This document shows, piece by piece, positions 7,174 through 14,354 of a DNA stretch of 19,753 nt (positions within the stretch are counted from its first letter, which is position 1; each line of letters starts with the position of its first letter). The translations under genes were made by a program, and so were the position numbers. The stretch is taken from NCBI GenBank assembly GCA_037440765.1, contig JBBITL010000078.1:1-19753 (forward strand), in the 5' to 3' direction. The stretch is from DTKY01 sp037440765. Its GTDB lineage: Bacteria > Acidobacteriota > Terriglobia > Bryobacterales > Bryobacteraceae. The notes under the pieces were generated by a model, which was not told the origin of the DNA, searched no databases, and saw nothing but the letters and a program-made list of their open reading frames with translations.

Positions 7174-8820
7174 ATGAGAACTCGGTTTGCTGCATTGGCA
7201 TTGGTTTGCGCCTCCGGCCTTCTGGCCCAGGTTGAGGCGCCCACGTTTCCTAGACCGTCCTACTTCCGGAAGCAGTTCTCCACCCCCGCCACAAGTGTGC
7301 GGCTTGAACCCCCTGCCAGGCTGGAGGACCATGTCGTGGATGGGCGGCTGGAACTCTCCCTGCGGTCGTTTCTGGATCTGGTGATGGCCAACAACACCGA
7401 CGTCTCCGTCACCAAGCTGTCGGTGGAGAGTTCGCGAATCGCAATCACCAGCGCCTTCGGGCGATTCGACCCGACCTTGCGGGTCTCGGCGGCCTACAAC
7501 CACTCGGCGACGCCGGCGGCGACGCAGCTCGACGGCGCCGCCGTGAACAAGTCTACGACGTTCGGGCCGCTGAGCTTTACCTACGAGCAGTTGCTGGATA
7601 GCGGCACGTCGTTCAACATGGCCTTCAACGGGTCCAAGAGCTCAACCAACAGCGCATTCTCGACATACAACCCGGCGTTCACCTCTAATTTTTCGGCTGG
7701 TTTCAGCCAGCCTCTGCTGCGCGGGCGGGACCCCTTCGTGACGCGGCTGCCCATCACGATCGCCCGGGCGAACCTGCGGACCAGTGAACTGAGCGTCCGC
7801 AATTCGGTCATGGGGCTGATCCAGACCGCCGAGCAGGCCTACTGGGCCGTGATCGGGGCGCGAGAAAGCCTTCGCGTGCGGCAGGAATCGCTCGCCATGC
7901 GCAAGCAGTCGCTGGAGAGGAGCCAGCGTGAGCTCGAACTGGGAGCGATACCGCAACTGGAGACCTACCAGCCTCAGGCGGATTACGCTTCGGCCGAGAT
8001 CGAGGTGTCCCAGGCGCGGTTCCGGCTAGCACAGCTTGAGGATGCGCTGAGGCGGCAAATCGGCGCGGACCTCGACCCGCGGTACCGGAGCATGCCGGTT
8101 TTTCTCACCGAGACTGTCCTCCCTCCGACCGACAGCACGCCGCTGGACCGGGAAGCCCTGGTGGAGAAGGCTATCGCAACACGGCCCGACTTGCAGTCCT
8201 CCCGGATTGGACTTGAGATCAGTGACCTCAACATCCGGTCGGCCGCCGACCAGCTCCGGCCCCAGTTGAACCTGACGGGCAGTTATAGGTCCAACGGCCG
8301 TGGCGGCACCCAGTTCCTGAGAACCGGGCTGGGCAGCCAGCAGGTCACCACGATGATCCCCGGAGGGCTGTTCGACGCCCTCAGCGAGGTGTTCGGATTC
8401 AACAATACAACTTACGCCTTGGGGCTGACTTTGAACCTCCCCCTGCGTGACCGGACGGGCCAGGCGCGCCTGGCCGACAACCTGTTGAGGAAAAAGGAGA
8501 GCGCGCTGAATCTCCGCGCCCGGGAACAGGCCGTGCGGCTCGAGGTGCTGAACGCCGTCACCAACGTTGAATCCAGCCGCGAGTCCGTCAAGCTGGCCAT
8601 AATCGCGCGCGACCTCGCCCAGAAGCAACTGGAGGCGGACAAGCAGAGGTACGACCTGGGCGTGATCCAGATGTACTTCGTGCTGGACTCGCAAACGCGC
8701 CTGACTTCGCGTGAAGCCGCGGTGGTGACCGAATCGATCACGTACAGGAACAACCTGCTTCAGCTTCTCCGGGTGACCGGAACGCTGCTCGACGATCGCG
8801 GCATCGTGATACAATACTGA
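7174..8820 (+). CDS. TolC-family outer-membrane efflux protein
   Basis: Outer-membrane factor with two OEP repeats, 548 residues from ATG 7174. That start sits ~6 bases after GAGG and gives a clean signal peptide (MRTRFAALALVCASGLLAQ). A GTG at 7162 would overlap the permease stop and put four extra residues before the signal, so I reject it. Recognisable parts: LELSLRSFLDLVMANNTDV (start of the first repeat), the beta-strand region SFTYEQLLDSGTSFNMAFNG, the helical barrel from NSVMGLIQTAEQAYWAVIGA, and the second repeat from REALVEKAIATRPDLQSSRI to YDLGVIQMYFVLDSQTRL. It should form the trimeric exit duct for the adaptors and permease encoded upstream. Last gene of the operon. Confidence 0.94.
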   Translation: MRTRFAALALVCASGLLAQVEAPTFPRPSYFRKQFSTPATSVRLEPPARLEDHVVDGRLELSLRSFLDLVMANNTDVSVTKLSVESSRIAITSAFGRFDPTLRVSAAYNHSATPAATQLDGAAVNKSTTFGPLSFTYEQLLDSGTSFNMAFNGSKSSTNSAFSTYNPAFTSNFSAGFSQPLLRGRDPFVTRLPITIARANLRTSELSVRNSVMGLIQTAEQAYWAVIGARESLRVRQESLAMRKQSLERSQRELELGAIPQLETYQPQADYASAEIEVSQARFRLAQLEDALRRQIGADLDPRYRSMPVFLTETVLPPTDSTPLDREALVEKAIATRPDLQSSRIGLEISDLNIRSAADQLRPQLNLTGSYRSNGRGGTQFLRTGLGSQQVTTMIPGGLFDALSEVFGFNNTTYALGLTLNLPLRDRTGQARLADNLLRKKESALNLRAREQAVRLEVLNAVTNVESSRESVKLAIIARDLAQKQLEADKQRYDLGVIQMYFVLDSQTRLTSREAAVVTESITYRNNLLQLLRVTGTLLDDRGIVIQY

Positions 8821-8826
8821 GCTAGT

Positions 8827-8869
8827 CAAAAGGCAGAAGGTCTGGCAGCGACGCCACCTTCGCCTTTTG
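8827..8869 (+). terminator. Stem-loop after the efflux operon (possible terminator)
   Basis: CAAAAGGC-a-GAAGGT pairs with ACCTTC-GCCTTTTG, a 14-bp stem with one bulged A, and an inner GGC/GCC pair continues it. It starts 7 bases after the outer-membrane factor's stop and ends 8 bases before mutL. The only T-run is the TTTT inside the 3' arm, so it is not a textbook intrinsic terminator. It could end the efflux transcript, protect its 3' end, or occlude mutL translation on read-through. Confidence 0.5.
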
Positions 8870-8876
8870 CCTTCCA

Positions 8877-10733
8877 ATGGGGCGCATCCGTGTCCTCTCC
8901 GACCAGGTAGCCAACAAGATCGCCGCGGGCGAGGTGGTCGAGCGTCCGGCGTCGGTGGTCAAAGAACTCCTGGAAAACTCCCTCGACGCCGGCGCCAACG
9001 AGCTGCGAATCGACGTCGACAGCGGCGGGCGGCGGCTGATTCGCCTGGCCGACGACGGCAGCGGCATGCTGCGGGACGACGCCCTGCTGGCCTTCGAGCG
9101 CCACGCCACCAGCAAACTGGCCGACGTCAAGGATCTGGTCAGGATCGCCACGCTCGGTTTTCGCGGAGAGGCCCTGCCCTCGATTGCCTCCGTGTCGCGC
9201 CTGGTGCTGGAGACGCGCACGGCGGAAGAGAGCACCGGCATGCGCGTGGAGGTGGCCGGCGGCAAGCTCCTCAAGGCCGATGAGGCGGCCCTGGCGGCCG
9301 GCACCACCGTCACCGTGCGGGACCTGTTCTTCAACGTGCCGGCCCGCAAGAAGTTCCTGCGAAGCGAGCAGACCGAACTGGCGCACATCGCCTCGCTGGT
9401 GACCCACTACAGCCTCGCCCACCCCGGCAAGACCTTCCTGCTGCGCCACGGCTCGAACGAGTTGCTTCACGCGACCCCGGCCGGCAGCCTGCGGGACCGC
9501 GTCTACCAGGTTTTCGGCAGCCGGACTCTGGAAGACCTCGTGGAACTGACTCCCCGCACAAGAGAGATGAGCCTGCCGGCGCCGGACTCGAGCCGGCGGC
9601 TCCGGTTGTGCGGGTTCGTTTCGCGCCCGCAGTACCAGAAGCTCAACCGCAACTCCATCTTCCTGTTCGTGAACGGCCGGCTGATCCGCGACAGGCTGCT
9701 GATGCACGCCCTCACCTCGGCCTATCACAACCTGATGCCGCCGGCCTGCTATCCGTTCGCCCTCCTGTTCCTGGAGTGCGATTTTGAGGACGTGGACGTG
9801 AACGTCCATCCCTCGAAGACCGAGGTCCGGTTCCGGCACGGGTCGTTTGTGCACGACTTCGTGCGGGACTCCATCCGGGAGTTGCTGATGGAGTCCAGGC
9901 CCGTTTCGGCTCTCCCGCCGCCGGCTGGAGTTGCCATCGGCCGCACACCCCAAGCCGGCGCGACCCTGCCGTTTTCCGAGTTCAGCCAGCGCGCCCAGCA
10001 GTGGGACAGGCCTCCCGGCCTGTCCGAGCCCGCGCCCGCTGATCTGCCCGACGTCATGCTCAAATCCCCGCGCCCGGCGGGGCTGCGCGTCCCGGATTCC
10101 CACGGGGAGTTCCCGCTGGAGGCCGGGGCGGAGGCGCCGGCCAGCCTGGACGCCCTGGCAGAGTTGCAGCCACTAGGGCAGATCCACGAGAGCTTCATCG
10201 TAGCGGCCTCCAGGGACGGCCTCTGGATCATCGACCAGCACGTCGCCCACGAGCGGATCCTGTTTGAGAAGGTCCTGAAACAGATGGCCACCGGCCGGGC
10301 CGAAACCCAGCGGCTGCTGCTGCCCGTGGTGCTGGAGATCACCGCGGCGCAGCAGATCGAGTACGCCCGGATTGCCGAAGAACTCCACGCCGCCGGCTTC
10401 GAGACGGAGCCTTTCGGACGCCGCACCATCGCGGTCAAGGCGGCTCCCGCCGGCGTCAGCCCGGGGGATATCCAGAAGCTGGTTCAAGAGATCCTGGATG
10501 TGGCTGACAGCGAACTTCGCGGCCTCTCCGTGGCCGATGTCCGGCGGGCCGTGGCGGCCTCCATCGCCTGCCACGCCGCCATCAAGATCAACACCCGCCT
10601 GGACCCGGCCAGGATGCAATGGCTGCTCGATGCGCTGGCCTCGACCGACTGCCCCATGAGCTGCCCGCACGGCAGGCCAATCGCGCTACGCTACTCGACC
10701 CGCGACATCCTGCGGGGCTTCCACCGGATCTAG
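8877..10733 (+). CDS. mutL: DNA mismatch repair protein MutL
   Basis: MutL couples mismatch recognition by MutS to strand incision and removal. 618 residues. The N-terminal GHKL ATPase is complete: VLSDQVANKIAAGEVVERPA, KELLENSLDAGA (catalytic Glu33), LADDGSGM and ATLGFRGEALPSIA. The transducer domain includes FLFVNGRLIRD and VDVNVHPSKTEVRF. After a proline-rich linker (about 340-430), the dimerisation domain carries the endonuclease motif at D453 (DQHVAHERILFE, normally DQHA-X2-E-X4-E), ACHAAIK, and C596 in CPHGRP. This is therefore a nicking MutL, as expected where MutH is absent. There is no clear ribosome site before ATG. It converges on the next gene with a 4-base overlap. Confidence 0.96.
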   Translation: MGRIRVLSDQVANKIAAGEVVERPASVVKELLENSLDAGANELRIDVDSGGRRLIRLADDGSGMLRDDALLAFERHATSKLADVKDLVRIATLGFRGEALPSIASVSRLVLETRTAEESTGMRVEVAGGKLLKADEAALAAGTTVTVRDLFFNVPARKKFLRSEQTELAHIASLVTHYSLAHPGKTFLLRHGSNELLHATPAGSLRDRVYQVFGSRTLEDLVELTPRTREMSLPAPDSSRRLRLCGFVSRPQYQKLNRNSIFLFVNGRLIRDRLLMHALTSAYHNLMPPACYPFALLFLECDFEDVDVNVHPSKTEVRFRHGSFVHDFVRDSIRELLMESRPVSALPPPAGVAIGRTPQAGATLPFSEFSQRAQQWDRPPGLSEPAPADLPDVMLKSPRPAGLRVPDSHGEFPLEAGAEAPASLDALAELQPLGQIHESFIVAASRDGLWIIDQHVAHERILFEKVLKQMATGRAETQRLLLPVVLEITAAQQIEYARIAEELHAAGFETEPFGRRTIAVKAAPAGVSPGDIQKLVQEILDVADSELRGLSVADVRRAVAASIACHAAIKINTRLDPARMQWLLDALASTDCPMSCPHGRPIALRYSTRDILRGFHRI

Positions 10734-11467
10734 CCCTGCAATCCCGCCAGCCCGGCCTGTGCCAGCACCCACACCGCCCATGGAATGATGATCAGCACGA
10801 GCGCCTTGGTGAACGACAGCCGTCTGCCCGCGGCGGTTGAGAAGCCCAGGGCCATCAGCAAAATGATCCAGATCGCGAACAGGTCTACTGACCTGGCCAG
10901 CGCCTTCACCCCCGCCCCGATTTCCGGAGAGCTGAAAAACGCCCCCAGGTTCAGCGGCAGCGGGTTCTGAAGATCGAAGTCCTCCGGGTTCTTTAAGAAC
11001 ATGACCACCATCGCCAGGATGGTGGTCAGGGCCGAGGGGAGAAAGGAATACACCGTGATGCTGAAGGCCTGCTTGTACTTCAGCCCGGCCCCCCCCAGGA
11101 CGTTCATCATTCCCAGCAGGACCCCGGCGATGATCAGGCTGGCTACCGCCAAGCCGACGGTCGCCGCCACGTAGATGACGGGCGCCGTGAAGGTCATGGC
11201 CTGCTGGACGGCCCTCTCCCGCTGCTCGGCGGACAACTGCTGGATTTGCGCGTTTGAGTCCAATTGTCGGCGGATCATTGTCTCCATCCCCACGACCCGG
11301 GAATAGGAAACCATGTAGACCACCGAAAGGAGGGTGAGGAGGATCAGCGGCGCCCAGAAGCGGGGCCGTGCGGCGAGGTCCTGGAAAACCGGCTTCGGTT
11401 CCCAGAAAATGCCGGCGATGCGCCCGGCTTCGGACATGCCGCCGGAGGAAGCTTGTTGCTGTGTCAT
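10730..11467 (-). CDS. Yip1-family integral membrane protein
   Basis: 245-residue membrane protein. A short polar N-terminus (MTQQQASSGGMSEAGRIAGI) is followed by FWEPKPVFQDLAARPRFWAPL, the usual opening of bacterial Yip1-domain proteins, then five hydrophobic segments: about 40-57, 95-125, 135-162, 190-210 and 220-240. A soluble loop (METMIRRQLDSNAQIQQLSA) lies between helices 1 and 2. The biochemical role of bacterial members is not established. ATG is preceded by GGAGAACAA, a strong ribosome site at 5 bases. A perfect 22-bp palindrome lies a few bases further upstream and may control it. Its stop shares the CTAG with the stop of mutL. Confidence 0.8.
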   Translation of the reverse strand: MTQQQASSGGMSEAGRIAGIFWEPKPVFQDLAARPRFWAPLILLTLLSVVYMVSYSRVVGMETMIRRQLDSNAQIQQLSAEQRERAVQQAMTFTAPVIYVAATVGLAVASLIIAGVLLGMMNVLGGAGLKYKQAFSITVYSFLPSALTTILAMVVMFLKNPEDFDLQNPLPLNLGAFFSSPEIGAGVKALARSVDLFAIWIILLMALGFSTAAGRRLSFTKALVLIIIPWAVWVLAQAGLAGLQG

Positions 11468-11478
11468 TTGTTCTCCAG

Positions 11479-11500
11479 CATGTTAACCATGGTTAACATG
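11479..11500. promoter_or_regulatory. Perfect 22-bp palindrome in the divergent intergenic region (putative operator)
   Basis: Half-site CATGTTAACCA followed directly by its exact reverse complement, with no spacer. The core is two GTTAAC hexamers flanking CATG. It lies 3 bases beyond the GGAG of the Yip1-family gene and about 100 bases before the start of the coiled-coil gene on the other strand. The AT-rich core stands out in GC-rich surroundings. With zero loop it is better suited to binding a dimeric repressor than to forming an RNA hairpin. Confidence 0.65.
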
Positions 11501-11540
11501 GGTGCGCTACCCATTTGGAATCTTGTTGACCAGCAACGAA

Positions 11541-11546
11541 TATACT
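11541..11546 (+). promoter_or_regulatory. Possible -10 element (TATACT) before the coiled-coil gene
   Basis: TATACT matches the -10 consensus at five of six positions, in a locally AT-rich stretch ~50 bases before ATG. TTGACC is present upstream, but only 9 bases away, so no properly spaced -35 supports it. A GAGGAG at about 11561 lies downstream. Confidence 0.25.
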
Positions 11547-11597
11547 ACACTCGCTGTCGAGAGGAGCCGCGCCAGTCAAGACAGGCGGGTGACACAG

Positions 11598-12311
11598 ATG
11601 CTAAGCATCTTTGAACAGAAAGACTTTGAGCAACAGCCCGAAAGAAAGCTCACACTCAACCGTTTGCAGAACGTGCTCGGGCCGATGCCGGTTAAGGCTG
11701 ACAGCCACCGGCCAATGACCGGTCTGGAGGATCCTCCTACGGCCGCGCCTGCTGCCGCCTTGCCGCTGGAGCGGCGGCCGCCCCCTCCTCCCGCCGTAGC
11801 CGTCGCGGAGGCGCCGCCTGCGGAGAGCGTCGGCGGGGCCGTGCCGCCCGAGCTCCAGCAGTTCGCCGATCAGTTCACGCGCGGCTTCCGGGAGGTGCTA
11901 GCCAACACGGTCCGAGACCTGCAAGCGCCCATCTCGGATGAGCGCCGCAAGCTGGATGGCGCCCTGGACTCCTTCGCCCGGGTGACGAAGGACCTGGAGG
12001 TGCTCATGTCTGAGCTCGCCGAGGCCACTGGCAGGATCGACTCGCTCACCAAGTCGCTTCAGGAACTGTCTGCAAGAACTGACAAGCTGGAGGATACCGC
12101 CAACATCGCCAACGCCGCGGCGCACGCGCTGCAAGACGCCCAGCAGGCGATCGAGAAGCGCCTGGAGCTGCAAGCCGGGGTCATCCGCGGGCTGAACAGC
12201 GCGGTGCAGGCACGCGAAGACCGCCTCGACAAGCTGCTCAGCACCTTCCAGGCGCTTCACGGCGGGCCAGGCGAACACCCCGCCCGCAGGGCCCTGCCCG
12301 AGAACCTCTGA
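11598..12311 (+). CDS. Unrecognised proline-rich coiled-coil protein
   Basis: I do not recognise a family. From ATG 11598 (GGCGGG 8 bases upstream) the product has 237 residues: a polar N-terminus (MLSIFEQKDFEQQPERKLTL), a Pro/Ala-rich linker at about 45-80 containing PPPPPAV, and from about residue 88 a long helical, heptad-like region (FADQFTRGFREVLANTVRDL, then DSFARVTKDLEVLMSELAEA, then IEKRLELQAGVIRGLNSAVQ) to near the end. There is no signal peptide or membrane segment, so it should be cytoplasmic, perhaps a scaffold or tether. A GTG at 11589 is an alternative start. An upstream GTG at 11502 is unlikely because it would place the palindrome/promoter region inside the message. It is divergent from the Yip1-family gene. 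Confidence 0.7.
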   Translation: MLSIFEQKDFEQQPERKLTLNRLQNVLGPMPVKADSHRPMTGLEDPPTAAPAAALPLERRPPPPPAVAVAEAPPAESVGGAVPPELQQFADQFTRGFREVLANTVRDLQAPISDERRKLDGALDSFARVTKDLEVLMSELAEATGRIDSLTKSLQELSARTDKLEDTANIANAAAHALQDAQQAIEKRLELQAGVIRGLNSAVQAREDRLDKLLSTFQALHGGPGEHPARRALPENL

Positions 12312-12462
12312 GGAAACTCCGGGCCAGCGCTGCCCGCTGCGCTGACAGGCGGCTTCTGGTAGGTCGGCTGCGCCGCGATCGCCCCACATGCAGGCCGATT
12401 TCACGCAGCCGGTGCCTTGCCGGTGGACTTCCAGCCTTGCAGCACGCCCCACCGGGGCCCTC

Positions 12463-12471
12463 TGCTAAACT
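12463..12471 (+). promoter_or_regulatory. Extended -10 promoter element of efp
   Basis: TGC followed by TAAACT gives an extended -10 (TGnTAnnnT). It ends 8 bases before the efp ATG, so the start point would fall on or within about two bases of the start codon. There is no ribosome site between them and no convincing -35. The site implies a leaderless message. Confidence 0.5.
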
Positions 12472-12479
12472 GAAAACTC

Positions 12480-13037
12480 ATGGTTTCCGCCACGCAAATG
12501 CGCCCTGGAATGGTGATCAAGTTCAACAACGAGTTGTTCGCCATTTTCAGCGTTTTCCACCGCACTCCCGGCAACCTCCGGGGTTTTGTTCAAGCCAAGA
12601 TGAGGAGCCTCCGCAGCGGCTCCATGATCGAGCACCGGTTCTCTTCCGAGGACCGCGTCGAGCGCGCCGTGCTCGACGAACATGAGATGGAGTATCTGTA
12701 CGACGACGGCGAGTACTACTACTTCATGAACACCGGCAACTTCGAGCAGATGCACCTGACCAGGGACATACTGGGCGACGGAGTGCAGTACCTGGTTCCG
12801 CAGTTGAAAGTGAACGTGGAGTTCTACGAGGGCAAGCCCATCAGCGTCGAGTTGCCGGCCACGGTGGACATGACCGTGGTGGAAACCGAACCCAGCTTGA
12901 AAGGCGCCACCGTCTCCAACGTCACCAAGCCGGCCAGGTTGGAGACAGGCCTGGTCGTCCAGGTCCCGCCGTTCATCAGCCAGGGCGAGAAGATCCGAGT
13001 GAACACGTCCGAAGGAACCTATCAGGAAAGGGCCTGA
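12480..13037 (+). CDS. efp: Elongation factor P with non-canonical tip loop
   Basis: EF-P binds between the ribosomal P and E sites and rescues stalling at polyproline. 185 residues, the family's usual length, with the three beta-barrel domains: KOW-like N-domain (MVSATQMRPGMVIKFNNELF), OB domain with LYDDGEYYYFMNTGNFEQ, and C-terminal domain with VETEPSLKGATVSNVTKPAR and TGLVVQVPPFISQGEKIRVNT. The tip loop reads HRTPGNLRGF, so the position of the modified lysine (E. coli K34) or arginine (EarP type) is Asn32, with Arg34 two residues on. No EpmA/EpmB or EarP gene is nearby. No ribosome site precedes the ATG. The 3' end overlaps convergent selA by 16 bases. Confidence 0.95.
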   Translation: MVSATQMRPGMVIKFNNELFAIFSVFHRTPGNLRGFVQAKMRSLRSGSMIEHRFSSEDRVERAVLDEHEMEYLYDDGEYYYFMNTGNFEQMHLTRDILGDGVQYLVPQLKVNVEFYEGKPISVELPATVDMTVVETEPSLKGATVSNVTKPARLETGLVVQVPPFISQGEKIRVNTSEGTYQERA

Positions 13038-14335
13038 AGAGCCCTCAGGAGTTCCGCTTCTTCCTCCGGCTGGACCGTCCGCAGATCCAACAGCACACGG
13101 TCCTTTTCGATGCGCGCCACCACGGGCGGGTCCGAGGCTCTGAGCCTTCGTTCGAGCTTCTCTGGAGCCGCGGAAGCCAGCGCAACCAGCCAGGTCGGCA
13201 GCGACTGCCCCGGAGTCGACCCGCCCCCGATCACCGATTCCCCTGCGACCAGCTCCGCGCCGAAACCGGCCAGCCCCTTGAGGAGCGATTCGGCGCGGGC
13301 GCGAACCTCGCCCGCCGGCATTGTGATCATGCGCAGCACGGGGATGTGCGCATGCTGGCCGAGCAACAGCAATCGCAGCGTGGATTCCAGCGCCTGCAAG
13401 ACGAGTTTGTCCAGGCGGAAGGCGCGGAACATGGGGTTCCGGCGGAGGCGGGCCACCAGTTCGGGCCTCCCGGCGATTATGCCGGCCTGGGGCCCGCCGA
13501 GCAGCTTGTCGCCGCTGAATGACACCAGGTCCGCGCCCGCCCGCAGGCTGTCCGCGGCCAAGGGCTCGTCCACCCCGTACGCGGCCAGGTCGATCGGGCA
13601 GCCGCTGCCGAGGTCCTCATACAGCGGTATGCCTCGCTCCCTGGCCAGGGCCACTAGCTCCGCCAGTTCCGGCCTGGAGGCGAAACCGCTCATCCGGAAA
13701 TTGCTGGGATGCACGCGCAGAATGAGGCGCGTTTGCGGAGTAATCGCGGCGCGGTAGTCCTCCAGATGAGTGCGGTTGGTCGTGCCCACCTCGCGCACGA
13801 CGGCGCCCGAACGGGCCATGACGTCGGGGATGCGGAAGCTGTCTCCGATCTCGATCAGCTCGCCGCGGCTGACCAGCACCTCGTGGCCTGCGGCCAGCTC
13901 GTGCAGCGCCAGGAACACCGCCGCGGCGTTGTTATTGACCGCGATAGCGGGCGCGCCGAGCATTCTCTGGAGCAAACCGCCGACGTGCGTATCACGCTTG
14001 CCGCGCCGCCCCCCTTCCAGATCGAACTCGAGGTTCGAGTAGGCCGGAATGGGCGGGCGCGCCGCGAGCGGCGCCCGGCCCAGGTTGGTGTGCAGGATCA
14101 CTCCCGTGGCGTTGATCACGCGCCGCAGGCTCGGCCGCGCGATGGCCTCGAGCGAGCGGGCGACCCGATCCTCCGCCGAGGCGTCCTCCGCGGCAGCGCC
14201 CGATCGCAGTCCGGCGCGCATGTCTTCCAGCACCCGCCGCACTTCCCCGGCCACCAGCTCTCTCGGGAACCGGGCCAGCGAGGGCGCCAGACGGCTGAGA
14301 ACCTGATCCACGCTCGGCAGGTCACGAAGTTCCAC
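13022..14335 (-). CDS. selA: L-seryl-tRNA(Sec) selenium transferase SelA
   Basis: PLP enzyme that converts Ser-tRNA(Sec) to Sec-tRNA(Sec) using selenophosphate. From GTG 14335 the product has 437 residues and starts at ELRDLPSVDQVL, where SelA proteins normally begin. GGAG stands 6 bases before this GTG. An ATG at 14386 adds 17 unconserved residues and would overlap the upstream gene, so I reject it. Signatures: INATGVILHTNLGRAPLA, AVNNNAAAVFLALHELA, VLVSRGELIEIGDSFRIPDV, EVGTTNRTHLEDY, HPSNFRMSGF and the PLP lysine K277 in SFSGDKLLGGPQAG. It lies 19 bases after the flippase-like gene. No selB, selC or selD is in the window. Confidence 0.95.
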   Translation of the reverse strand: MELRDLPSVDQVLSRLAPSLARFPRELVAGEVRRVLEDMRAGLRSGAAAEDASAEDRVARSLEAIARPSLRRVINATGVILHTNLGRAPLAARPPIPAYSNLEFDLEGGRRGKRDTHVGGLLQRMLGAPAIAVNNNAAAVFLALHELAAGHEVLVSRGELIEIGDSFRIPDVMARSGAVVREVGTTNRTHLEDYRAAITPQTRLILRVHPSNFRMSGFASRPELAELVALARERGIPLYEDLGSGCPIDLAAYGVDEPLAADSLRAGADLVSFSGDKLLGGPQAGIIAGRPELVARLRRNPMFRAFRLDKLVLQALESTLRLLLLGQHAHIPVLRMITMPAGEVRARAESLLKGLAGFGAELVAGESVIGGGSTPGQSLPTWLVALASAAPEKLERRLRASDPPVVARIEKDRVLLDLRTVQPEEEAELLRALQALS

Positions 14336-14354
14336 GTGTTTCTCCAAGGCAGGA

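Noticed and set aside
8826..10103. Minus-strand open frame of 425 codons opposite mutL
   Set aside because: Composition is that of an antisense shadow, while the plus strand encodes all MutL motifs.
11502..11597. N-terminal extension of the coiled-coil protein from GTG 11502
   Set aside because: It would start 2 bases after the palindrome and include the likely promoter and GAGGAG region; the added residues look non-conserved and the ATG at 11598 has a reasonable ribosome site.
12325..12344. CAGCGC/GCGCTG hairpin after the coiled-coil gene as an intrinsic terminator
   Set aside because: Six-base stem with an 8-base loop and no following T-run; too weak to call.
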